DNA from: Alphaproteobacteria bacterium
Lineage (GTDB): Bacteria > Pseudomonadota > Alphaproteobacteria > RF32 > CAG-239
Length of the DNA: 43,985 bases
Direction of reading: 5' to 3'
NCBI GenBank assembly: GCA_016288295.1
Contig: JAEEYV010000004.1
Span: 1-43,985 of the forward strand
Shown here: positions 1 to 8,527 of the stretch, piece by piece
Layout: each line of letters begins with the position of its first letter
Position numbering within the stretch: position 1 is the stretch's first letter
Program-made: the position numbers and the translations under genes
Notes under the pieces: model-generated
What the model was told of the DNA's origin: nothing
What the model saw: the letters and a program-made list of their open reading frames with translations, nothing else
Databases searched by the model: none

Positions 1-93
1 GATGCATTGTCAGCCTATGCTTGGGCTAATTATACCTTTGGTTCAAGCTATGACGCGATGGGAATTGGTGCCGGCCTGAATTACGCTTGGTAG
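1..93 (+). CDS. C-terminal fragment of a probable outer-membrane beta-barrel protein (truncated by window start)
   Basis: Frame 1 reads DALSAYAWANYTFGSSYDAMGIGAGLNYAW*; alternating aromatic/glycine strand ending in an aromatic residue, typical of OMP C-termini; terminator follows. Confidence 0.6.
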   Translation, partial: DALSAYAWANYTFGSSYDAMGIGAGLNYAW

Positions 94-124
94 AATATAT
101 TCTCATAAACAAGTAACCAACAAA

Positions 125-157
125 CACCTTCCCAAAAACTCGGGAGGTGTTTTTTGT
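125..157 (+). terminator. intrinsic terminator after OMP fragment
   Basis: ACACCTTCCC-aaaaact-CGGGAGGTGT followed by TTTTT. Confidence 0.7.
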
Positions 158-182
158 GTGTTATTAGGAAAACAATAAACAA

Positions 183-290
183 CCTGTCATGCCTCCGAGG
201 ACTAATGTCCGAGGTCAAGGCATCTTCAATATTTTTCTTAAAAAGTTGTAGATCCCTGGACGTTTTCTAACGAAAACGAGGGATGACTGG
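183..290. repeat. MITE-like nested palindromic element, copy 1 (imperfect 13-bp terminal inverted repeats)
   Basis: Ends CCTGTCATGCCTC and GAGGGATGACTGG are inverted repeats (11/13); two hairpin arms flank a central palindrome; right half is repeated at 1289-1335. Confidence 0.6.
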
Positions 291-432
291 TTATTTAAGT
301 CTACAAAATGTATTAGCGCATGATTCATTTTTGTGTTTTTCGAAAAATATTGACAAAATATCTTGACGTAAACGTTAGTTTATGATAGTGTGTCGGTAAT
401 TAACTAACATTATTAATCAAATTATTTAGAAA

Positions 433-1206
433 ATGGAAAATTGGTCAAAACAAGAGCAACTTAGGCTTTTAAGAACCTTGTCTCCAGATGAAGCTGCGGA
501 TGTCTTTGCTTCGTATATTATAAACAATCACTATCGTTTGTGCAAAAAGGTTTTGCTAAACGCCTTCGGAGGGCAAAATGGTAAGGGGCGCTTTATTGGT
601 CTGTACATTAAAATGTCTCATCCATTACCTGATGATGTAGAGGTTAAATTGATTAAATCATTTAAAGGCGATTCCTGTGGGCATACCGGTATTCGTGATT
701 ATCTGTCTGATCGCTTTGGTGATTTGATATACCTCTACATGGAACGAGGCAACACGTTTAGTGACAGGGCGCTCGATGAAATTCGTCATTTGCCACATCG
801 GTTTTGCGCAGAAATTCAGTATGACTATTTTGACTGGACTCATGATATTATGTGCAACACTTGGCGGAATGTTCTTCAAAAACTTCCGTTAGAAAAACGT
901 TTACGAATGTACGAAAAAGCCAAAAGGCAACTTCCTTATAAGGCAAAGCTCAAAGGGAGAAACCTTGATTTGGTTAATTTCTATCAGGCATTTCGTTTGT
1001 ATAATGACGAAGGGTATGGAGGATATCAGCATTTTCTGGATGAAACTCTTGAAGAAATTCGTTTGGTGGCAATAAAAAGCCAACCTGATAATCCTTATTT
1101 GTCTCGTGAAAGGTTTCGAGAGGATTTTCTCGGCAGAATATCAAGAGATATGGAGCTTATTCCTCAAGAGGATCAAGATTTTCTTATGAAACTGATTATC
1201 AATTAA
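433..1206 (+). CDS. hypothetical protein (257 aa)
   Basis: Long ORF flanked by a terminator hairpin; no family recognised. Confidence 0.7.
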   Translation: MENWSKQEQLRLLRTLSPDEAADVFASYIINNHYRLCKKVLLNAFGGQNGKGRFIGLYIKMSHPLPDDVEVKLIKSFKGDSCGHTGIRDYLSDRFGDLIYLYMERGNTFSDRALDEIRHLPHRFCAEIQYDYFDWTHDIMCNTWRNVLQKLPLEKRLRMYEKAKRQLPYKAKLKGRNLDLVNFYQAFRLYNDEGYGGYQHFLDETLEEIRLVAIKSQPDNPYLSRERFREDFLGRISRDMELIPQEDQDFLMKLIIN

Positions 1207-1211
1207 TTCAT

Positions 1212-1245
1212 AGCGGCTGTCCTGTTTATGGACGGCCGCTTTGAA
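1212..1245 (+). terminator. terminator-like hairpin after the 433-1206 ORF
   Basis: AGCGGC-TGTCC-tgtttat-GGAC-GGCCGCT then TTgaattt. Confidence 0.6.
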
Positions 1246-1261
1246 TTTAAAAAAATATCAA

Positions 1262-1335
1262 AGATCTACAAATTTTTAAGAACATTGAAGATCCCTGGAC
1301 GTTTTCTAACGAAAACGAGGGATGACTGGTTATTT
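1262..1335. repeat. partial copy 2 of the palindromic element (47 bp identical to 250-296; central module inverted)
   Basis: agatccctggacgttttctaacgaaaacgagggatgactggttattt at 1289-1335 is identical to 250-296; 1264-1292 resembles the reverse complement of 222-253. Confidence 0.7.
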
Positions 1336-1402
1336 CTGCTTGCAAAACTTAGGCTTTTATAATACTTTGAGCTTAATTTATAATAGTTTTTAAGGGTAAA
1401 AA

Positions 1403-3391
1403 ATGACAGATTTGTTTGATGGTGCAACTTCAGCCACAAGTTCGTATTCCGCACAAGATATTCAGGTTTTGGAAGGGCTTGAAGCAGTGCGTGCTCGTCC
1501 GGGTATGTATATCGGAGGTACCGACGAACAGGCTTTGCATCATTTAGCAGCAGAAATTATTGATAACTCTATGGATGAGGCGGTTGCCGGCTTTGCCAAC
1601 AAAATCGAAATTACTCTTAACCCCGACTATTCTTTGACTATTACGGATAACGGACGCGGTATTCCAGTTGATCCACACCCTAAATATCCTGACAAATCGG
1701 CTTTAGAAGTTATTATGACCATGCTACATTCCGGTGGTAAATTTGGTGGTGGCGCGTATAAAGTTTCGGGCGGATTGCATGGTGTGGGGTCGTCGGTAGT
1801 TAATGCCTTGTCAGAAACTATGACCATTGAGGTTGCTCGCGATAAAAAACTTTATCGTCAGCACTATGCCAAGGGAAAACCTTTGGATAAATTGGAATTG
1901 GTCGGTCCAATTTCTAACCGCAGAGGTACAAGCATTACTTTTAGACCGGATCCGGAGATTTTTGGTACAAATTGTTGTTTTGTGCCCAATAAATTGTACC
2001 GCATGGCGCGCTCAAAGGCGTTTTTATTCAAAGGTATTCATATTATGTGGAAGTGCGCCAGCGAGCTTATCGGCGAGGGAGAGCAAACACCGACAGAGTG
2101 TGAATTGCATTTCCCCGACGGGCTAAAAGACTTTTTGAATTATCAAATCGGCACAAGAACAACTATTAACCGCTCGGCGTTTACCGGCGAAATGCCGTTG
2201 GCAAACGATGAGGGCAAAGTTGAATGGGCTGTTACCTGGCCGGAAGACGAAAACGGATTTTGCCACTCATATTGCAATACCGTGATTACACCGCAGGGCG
2301 GTACGCATGAACTGGGCTTTAAATCTGCTCTGCTACGCGGATTGAAAGAATATGGCGATATGGCAAACATCAAAAAGGCCGCTAATATTACCAATGAGGA
2401 CTTTTTGGGTGATGCCTGCATTATGCTGTCGGTGTTTATCAAAGATCCGGAATTTCAGGGACAAACCAAAGATAAGTTGACCTCTACAAAAGCTATACGC
2501 TTGGTTGAACAGGCGGTAAAAGATGCTTTTGACCACTGGCTGTCTTCTGATGCGGAGAATGCCTCGGCGTTGTTGGAATATGTGATTGCACGTTCTGACT
2601 TTAGGCGCAAGAAAAAAGAAGAAAAAGTGCAAATGCGCAAAACCCCGACTAAACGTCTGCGTTTGCCAGGGAAATTGGCTGATTGCTCACGCAACAGTGC
2701 CGATGACACCGAAATTTTTATTGTTGAGGGTGATTCCGCGGGCGGTTCGGCAAAGCAAGGGCGCGATCGCACAACTCAGGCAATTTTGCCTTTGAGGGGA
2801 AAAATTCTGAACGTTGCCGCTGCTTCTCTTGATAAAATTGCACAAAATCAAGAGATTAAAGACATGATTGAAGCCTTGGGCTGCGGAATTAAAGATGATT
2901 ATAAAGAAGATAATTTGCGCTATGAAAAAATTATTATTATGACCGATGCCGATGTCGACGGAGCGCATATTACGTCGCTGTTGATGACATTTTTCTATCA
3001 GCAAATGCCAAAGTTGATAGAAAACGGACATTTGTTTATTGCAACACCACCGCTTTATAAAATTGCCGCCGGCGGAAAAAACTATTATGCCCTTGATGAT
3101 GACGACAAAGAACAGATTTTGAAAAAAGTTACTAAGGGCAATACAAAGGCTGATATAAGCCGTTTTAAAGGTCTGGGAGAGATGAGCGCACAACAGCTCA
3201 AAGAAACCACTATGGACAAAGAAAAACGCACCCTGCTCCGTGTTATGTTGCCTGATACCGGAACTGAAGAGGGGAAAGAAGAGGCTTTTGAAACAAGGCG
3301 GCAGGTTGAGCGGATTATGGGTAAAAATCCGGAGTTGCGCTTTAAGTTTATTATCGAGCGTGCAAAGTTCGTTGATGATTTGGATATTTAA
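1403..3391 (+). CDS. parE: DNA topoisomerase IV subunit B
   Basis: GHKL/TOPRIM motifs: LEAVRARPGMYIGGTDEQALHHLAAEIIDNSMDEAVAG, IVEGDSAGGSAKQGRDRTTQAILPLRGKILNV, MTDADVDGAHI. Confidence 0.95.
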   Translation: MTDLFDGATSATSSYSAQDIQVLEGLEAVRARPGMYIGGTDEQALHHLAAEIIDNSMDEAVAGFANKIEITLNPDYSLTITDNGRGIPVDPHPKYPDKSALEVIMTMLHSGGKFGGGAYKVSGGLHGVGSSVVNALSETMTIEVARDKKLYRQHYAKGKPLDKLELVGPISNRRGTSITFRPDPEIFGTNCCFVPNKLYRMARSKAFLFKGIHIMWKCASELIGEGEQTPTECELHFPDGLKDFLNYQIGTRTTINRSAFTGEMPLANDEGKVEWAVTWPEDENGFCHSYCNTVITPQGGTHELGFKSALLRGLKEYGDMANIKKAANITNEDFLGDACIMLSVFIKDPEFQGQTKDKLTSTKAIRLVEQAVKDAFDHWLSSDAENASALLEYVIARSDFRRKKKEEKVQMRKTPTKRLRLPGKLADCSRNSADDTEIFIVEGDSAGGSAKQGRDRTTQAILPLRGKILNVAAASLDKIAQNQEIKDMIEALGCGIKDDYKEDNLRYEKIIIMTDADVDGAHITSLLMTFFYQQMPKLIENGHLFIATPPLYKIAAGGKNYYALDDDDKEQILKKVTKGNTKADISRFKGLGEMSAQQLKETTMDKEKRTLLRVMLPDTGTEEGKEEAFETRRQVERIMGKNPELRFKFIIERAKFVDDLDI

Positions 3392-3394
3392 TGC

Positions 3395-3423
3395 TTGACA
3401 TTTAAGCGGAATTTCTTTATTAA
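3395..3423 (+). promoter_or_regulatory. sigma70-type promoter for tRNA-Ala
   Basis: TTGACA (3395-3400), 17-nt spacer, TATTAA (3418-3423). Confidence 0.7.
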
Positions 3424-3436
3424 ATGTCTTGATCTC

Positions 3437-3512
<76 letters not shown>

Positions 3513-3523
3513 ATTCTGAAAGA

Positions 3524-3550
3524 AAGGAACGCAAATCAGCGTTCCTTTTT
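3524..3550 (+). terminator. intrinsic terminator after tRNA-Ala
   Basis: AAGGAACGC-aaatca-GCGTTCCTTTTTT. Confidence 0.85.
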
Positions 3551-3605
3551 TCGTTTTTTAAGGGAGCATCAAACTCCTTTCAGGAGTTCGTCTTGCAAGT
3601 CTCAC

Positions 3606-6059
3606 TTACGTTCGACAACTGCGGTGCTTTGCGCAAGCTGTTCGTAGGTTCGTTTTTCTTACTGTCGATTCTGTATGTTTTTTTTTCGTATTGTCTTGGT
3701 CTTTTGAAAGCTGAGACTTTAAATCATTTATGCGAAGAGCAATTCTTTGCTCCTTTTGAGCATCTTCAACATACACATTTAAGTTCCTTATATCAAAATC
3801 CTTCACAAAAATATCAGGATGTTTGTGATATAATTTTTCGATTAATCCCTTTGCTCCGTCAAAAGCATATTCTGGCATAATTGTAGCTTTTTCTGTTGAT
3901 GCACCTTCTGGTCCATTCATTAAATTAATTCCAAGCCCCATATTATGTGCTCTTTGAATCATATCGCGAACAATTCCTCCTCCTCCAATAGCTATCATTT
4001 CTCCTTTATTTTCTGCTACAACATTAAGTACTGTATCAGGCAAATCAAACCATCTTTTAGCGATTTTGCCGTTTAATGATAAAACAACTGCGTGAGTGAT
4101 TGTATTTTCTTCGATACTCGCCCTATCTTGGTAAGCCGCTTCCTCTGTAAGAGTGCCAATAACTGCTATTTGAGATGCTTCTTTAAGATTTCTACAGTGA
4201 GCAACTTCATGTAATTGCTTCTCAACACCATGATTTGTACCGCCTGTCATAATATATGCTTTATTAGGGTCAACCACATTAACCAATACTTGCATTGCGG
4301 TGCGTATTTCATCTTGTTGTTCTTTTGAAATATTCGGCCAAGCTTTTACTGAAGCACCAGTAACTAAAATTGGCATTTTATCCGCCATAACTTTAGCGAC
4401 CTTGTCTGGGTCTGTTTCCGCACCTACTCTGGAAATTTCCGAATTTAAAAATTCTTGTAGTCTCTTTATTTCTGCATTTTTGCGTTGTTGCACACTGCCA
4501 TTATAGTGTGTTTCACCATTTGCAGTACTATATTCAGGCTTGAATATGTCTTCAAAAGTTTTTCCCGAATCGAGTAGCTCTTGGATTCTGGCATTCTTTT
4601 CATCAAAACGTTGGCTTTTAGAAATTATCAGCTGCTCTTCGAACTCGTTCATCTCTATAAGTTCTTCTTTTGACACTCCTGCGGCATGCGCAAGAATAAC
4701 ATCCTGTTCAGGATTTGTAGAATAAATGCCCATACCATCAGAGCCTAGAACAAATCTTATACCATTATCAATATATCTTTTCAGAGGAATATCTTTTATA
4801 CTATCAATATTATTTAATGATAGGTTTGATGCCATATTAAACTCTATAATAGCACCTGTTTCTTTACATAGCGACAAACACTCTTCATCAACTCCATATA
4901 AACCATGACCTATTCTTATTGCAGGACACTTTAATGTATTACCACTTTCGGTTTCTGCTTCTTTAGTTGCTTCTTTTACGATTTTAAGTACATCTTTCAC
5001 GTTATCTTGAAACAAGGGATTTTCGCCTGCATGAACACGCATGACGAAACTTGGATCATTTAATGCAGCCCATTTTGCAATTTCTTTCAACTCCTCGCCA
5101 AATTCCATCGTAGAATTTGTTTCGTGTCCCATAAAATCTATACCAACGATATATGGACTTCGCGCAACTGATTTTATACGATCGACTTCATCTTGATTCC
5201 ATTCTTTATCCGAATGTCGCCACATAGCAGCTAAAAAACGTATTTTACATCCGGTTTCTTGTTCAATCTGCGGTAATTCTTTATGTATTGTTTTAAGGAC
5301 ATCCATATCTCCTATAACGGAAGATAGTGAAAATTCTGCATATTTAATACCGACGCCTGCATGTATTTCTGCTACTTTTTTTAACAAATCAGGAAATAAT
5401 TCCTTATTTTTGGTAAAAGGTCCCCTCATAACATAGATATCTTCCATCTTGTTGAAAGTTTCTTGTTGTTCTAAAGGAATACGCATTGAAGAAGCATATT
5501 TTTGTAAATCACTTTCTGTTAAATCAGCAAGTTTTATGTTTCTACCATTATATTTTGAAATATCAATACCACTTTTAGATAAAATGTCAGAAGAAATGGA
5601 TAAATCGTGTTTCCTTCCTACCTCTATTAAATCCTCAGGAGACAAGCAACCTGCAAAATGTGTATGTAAATCCGTAGAATGTTTCAATTCACTAATATCA
5701 TCACGTGAAAATATCTGTGGTTCAATACTTTTTCTAGCAAGCATGCGCATTTCAAAGGCGGTCAGGTGCTTTTGAGGACGTTCTGTATCTAAAACAATCT
5801 TTTGTTTTTTTTCATCTTTTTTAAAGTGCGCAAAACATTCATCCTTAAGATATAAACTATATCCGCCATCTTCTGGCTGTATTAAGATGATCCTTTTTAA
5901 ATTTGATATAACATTGTTGCCCGATTGTTTATCAGTTCCCAAATATTCCATTATTGGTACGATAGAATCTTTATCCTCGACAATTTGTAAAGATATTTCT
6001 TTTGAATAATCCAAGTTAATCTTCAATAAATGAGGATAATCAACAAAATAGTCTTCCAT
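3606..6059 (-). CDS. Adenosine-deaminase-like amidohydrolase fused to a C-terminal SLOG/LSDAT-like (TRPM-type) Rossmannoid domain, 817 aa
   Basis: ADA motifs STDLHTHFAG, RVHAGE, RIGHG, VLGSDG; then ILVTGASVKAWPN...AYIMTGGTNHGVEKQLHEVA...IAVIGTLTEEA...MIAIGGGGIVRDM...LMNGPEGAST resembling TRPM-type SLOG. Confidence 0.75.
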   Translation of the reverse strand: MEDYFVDYPHLLKINLDYSKEISLQIVEDKDSIVPIMEYLGTDKQSGNNVISNLKRIILIQPEDGGYSLYLKDECFAHFKKDEKKQKIVLDTERPQKHLTAFEMRMLARKSIEPQIFSRDDISELKHSTDLHTHFAGCLSPEDLIEVGRKHDLSISSDILSKSGIDISKYNGRNIKLADLTESDLQKYASSMRIPLEQQETFNKMEDIYVMRGPFTKNKELFPDLLKKVAEIHAGVGIKYAEFSLSSVIGDMDVLKTIHKELPQIEQETGCKIRFLAAMWRHSDKEWNQDEVDRIKSVARSPYIVGIDFMGHETNSTMEFGEELKEIAKWAALNDPSFVMRVHAGENPLFQDNVKDVLKIVKEATKEAETESGNTLKCPAIRIGHGLYGVDEECLSLCKETGAIIEFNMASNLSLNNIDSIKDIPLKRYIDNGIRFVLGSDGMGIYSTNPEQDVILAHAAGVSKEELIEMNEFEEQLIISKSQRFDEKNARIQELLDSGKTFEDIFKPEYSTANGETHYNGSVQQRKNAEIKRLQEFLNSEISRVGAETDPDKVAKVMADKMPILVTGASVKAWPNISKEQQDEIRTAMQVLVNVVDPNKAYIMTGGTNHGVEKQLHEVAHCRNLKEASQIAVIGTLTEEAAYQDRASIEENTITHAVVLSLNGKIAKRWFDLPDTVLNVVAENKGEMIAIGGGGIVRDMIQRAHNMGLGINLMNGPEGASTEKATIMPEYAFDGAKGLIEKLYHKHPDIFVKDFDIRNLNVYVEDAQKEQRIALRINDLKSQLSKDQDNTKKKHTESTVRKTNLRTACAKHRSCRT

Positions 6060-6093
6060 GGAAACCGTCCTTAAAAATCAGATTGAAATAGCA

Positions 6094-6123
6094 AAAGAGC
6101 CGGATAAGCCAATCCGGCTCTTT
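6094..6123 (-). terminator. intrinsic terminator between PGDYG-like gene and ADA-SLOG gene
   Basis: Perfect 12-bp stem AAAGAGCCGGAT-aagcca-ATCCGGCTCTTT; minus strand continues TTTT. Confidence 0.8.
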
Positions 6124-6130
6124 GGGGTTC

Positions 6131-6637
6131 CTATCTAGTAAATTGTTGAGGGTTTATTCTCAGAGGAGTTCCCTGTTTATCGCATTGAGCATAAGTTTCA
6201 TTAAACTCTTTGCGTTGAATGCCATAAATATCTCCGCTGTCTCTTCCGCTGATATTTAAAACTCCGCCAGCTTTGATGTCCATTTCCTCTCCCCATGGAG
6301 CTGTAAATTGGACATCTTCTTTCAAAAATAAAAACTCCTGAGCTCCGCCTTTAGGACGATATTGTTTAGGATTAGCTGGATCTATCTCATATCTTTTTGC
6401 GAAAGTTTTAGCATCAATGATATATTGCTCTCCATTTGGATTAGTTGCAACCATATCTCCTTTTTCTTTTACAACGTTTTTTGTTTCCTGATGACCATCA
6501 GCCATTTTGGTAACAATTTCTTCCCCAACAATGCCTTCTCTTGCGGTTATGCGAGCTGTTTTTGCATATAATTGAGGTTTTTGTCCTGCATCTAATTTTT
6601 CTTGGACATAAGCCTTTATATCATCAACTTTTACCAT
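6131..6637 (-). CDS. PGDYG-domain-like small protein (168 aa)
   Basis: KEKGDMVATNPNGEQYIIDAKTFAKRYE motif; RBS (aaggaga) upstream. Confidence 0.55.
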   Translation of the reverse strand: MVKVDDIKAYVQEKLDAGQKPQLYAKTARITAREGIVGEEIVTKMADGHQETKNVVKEKGDMVATNPNGEQYIIDAKTFAKRYEIDPANPKQYRPKGGAQEFLFLKEDVQFTAPWGEEMDIKAGGVLNISGRDSGDIYGIQRKEFNETYAQCDKQGTPLRINPQQFTR

Positions 6638-6695
6638 ATCTTGTCTCCTTAAAATATTGCGTTAAACCGAACATTAAAAATCAATGCTATTTTTA

Positions 6696-6724
6696 TTTAT
6701 ACCATACTTTTGTCTAATTTTCAA
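6696..6724 (-). promoter_or_regulatory. sigma70-type promoter for 6131-6637 gene
   Basis: On minus strand TTGAAA (6724-6719), 17-nt spacer, TATAAA (6701-6696). Confidence 0.6.
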
Positions 6725-6868
6725 CAATAAAAATGCTCTGATATTTCAACGCCTAACATAGTACTCGTAAACCCTTAAAATATTGTGAATAGTCGTTCCT
6801 TATTTTTCAATATAGGAATAAGCCGTAAAAAAATAAATCCTTGGATAAATGTTTTGAAAGGATTTAAT

Positions 6869-7465
6869 ATGATTTATGGCTATATACGCACTTCAACAGA
6901 TAAACAACACAATGAAAATCAGCATTTTGAAATAGAACAGTTTGCTAAAAATAATAAGTTTGTCGTTGATAAATGGATTGAGGAAACTGTTTCATCTAAA
7001 AATGATTTAGATAAACGAAAATTAGGAAAATTATTAAGAAAAGTTAGGCAAGGCGATATTATAATTGCCTGCGAGATTAGTAGATTGGGAAGAAATCTTT
7101 TGCAAATAATGTCTATACTTCACCACTGCATGAACACAGGTTGTCAGGTATGGACAATCAAGGATAATTACAAATTGGGAAATGATATTCAGTCGAAGGT
7201 TTTAGCTTTTGCTTTTGGGTTATCGGCGGAAATAGAAAGAAATTTGATTTCACAAAGAACTAAGCAAAGCTTAGACAGGTTAAAGGCTGAGGGCAAGCAC
7301 ATTGGCAGAGTTAAAGGCTCAAAAAACAAGATTACAAAATTATCTGGAAAGAAAGATTTGATATTAGAATTATTATCTCAAAACGTTAAAAAAGGGCAAA
7401 TTGCCAGAATATTAAAAGTTAATTATACAACTCTCTACAGGTTTATGAAAGAGATGTTTGAATAA
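6869..7465 (+). CDS. serine recombinase / resolvase-invertase family protein
   Basis: MIYGYIRTSTDKQHNENQ, EISRLGRNLLQIMSIL, FAFGLSAEIERNLISQRTKQSLDRLKAEGKHIGR and a C-terminal HTH; ATG at 6869 with aaagga RBS preferred over the 6785 start. Confidence 0.9.
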   Translation: MIYGYIRTSTDKQHNENQHFEIEQFAKNNKFVVDKWIEETVSSKNDLDKRKLGKLLRKVRQGDIIIACEISRLGRNLLQIMSILHHCMNTGCQVWTIKDNYKLGNDIQSKVLAFAFGLSAEIERNLISQRTKQSLDRLKAEGKHIGRVKGSKNKITKLSGKKDLILELLSQNVKKGQIARILKVNYTTLYRFMKEMFE

Positions 7466-7468
7466 TAA

Positions 7469-8527
7469 TTATGTGTCTTTCTTGGATTTTAGCTGACCGC
7501 AGGCAGCGAGGATGTCTTGACCGCGGGCGGTGCGTATAGGAGCGGCAAAACCGTGTTTTTGCAGTTCTTCAGAAAAAGCATGAATACGATTGTTGGAACT
7601 CGGAGCAAAATTACACCCCGGCCACGGATTGAAACCTATCAGGTTAAATTTGGCATTAATGCCATATTGCTTCATCAATTTTATCAACTCAGCCACATGG
7701 GCGTAAGTGTCATTAAAGTTATTAAGCATTAGATATTCAAAAGTAATGTATCCGCCGTTGTTATCCTGATATTGGCGACAAGCTTGCATAAGTTCGGGCA
7801 AAGGATATTTTTTGTTAATCGGCATTATTTGTGAGCGCAGTTCGTCATTCGGGGCGTGCAGGCTGATTGCCAGACGAGTGCCGACCTCGGCGTCAAAGTT
7901 CGGAATATGCGGAACTATGCCTGACGTAGAAACGGTTATACGGCGTTTGGACAGTGCTATGCCCTCACCATCGGATATGATTTTAACCGCACGGCAGAGG
8001 TTATCATAGTTTTGAAAAGGCTCGCCCATGCCCATAACCACAATGTTTGAAAGCATGCGCGCTTGTTCTTTCAAATTCCATTCTTTATAAACATCGCGGG
8101 CAACCATAAACTGGGAAACAATCTCACCTGCGGTCAGGTTGCGAGTGAGTTTTTGGCTACCGGTGTGGCAAAATTTGCACCCCATGGCACAACCGACTTG
8201 GGTAGATATGCAGACGGCTCCGCGGTCTTCTTCCGGAATATAGACCATTTCAACCCGTTGCCCGTCCTTAAATTCAAGCAGCCATTTGTGGGTGCGGTCA
8301 GATGAAATTTGCTCATCAACAATCTTGGGACGAGAAAGTTCAAAATATTCCGCTAATTTTTCACGTAGAGGTTTTGAAAGGTTGGTCATTTCGGCAAAAT
8401 CAGTTTTGCCATAAAAATAAACCCATTGCCAAATTTGTTTGGCGCGAAATGAAGGTTCTCCAAGAGATTTGAAATGCTCTTGAAGTTCTTCTTTGGAAAG
8501 TCCTATGAGTTCGATTTTATCGCTCAT
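7469..8527 (-). CDS. rlmN: 23S rRNA (adenine2503-C2)-methyltransferase / dual-specificity RlmN
   Basis: Radical SAM CxxxCxxC (GCAMGCKFCHTG), GMGEPFQNYDN, SLHAPND; ATG at 8527 overlaps upstream stop (ATGA). Confidence 0.95.
   Translation of the reverse strand: MSDKIELIGLSKEELQEHFKSLGEPSFRAKQIWQWVYFYGKTDFAEMTNLSKPLREKLAEYFELSRPKIVDEQISSDRTHKWLLEFKDGQRVEMVYIPEEDRGAVCISTQVGCAMGCKFCHTGSQKLTRNLTAGEIVSQFMVARDVYKEWNLKEQARMLSNIVVMGMGEPFQNYDNLCRAVKIISDGEGIALSKRRITVSTSGIVPHIPNFDAEVGTRLAISLHAPNDELRSQIMPINKKYPLPELMQACRQYQDNNGGYITFEYLMLNNFNDTYAHVAELIKLMKQYGINAKFNLIGFNPWPGCNFAPSSNNRIHAFSEELQKHGFAAPIRTARGQDILAACGQLKSKKDT

Noticed and set aside
350-388. Promoter for the 433-1206 ORF (TTGACA/TTGACG with TATGAT)
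   Set aside because: No -35/-10 pairing with acceptable 16-18 nt spacing was found; not called as a feature.
1266-1454. 62-aa minus-strand ORF
   Set aside because: Consists largely of the palindromic repeat and overlaps the start of parE.
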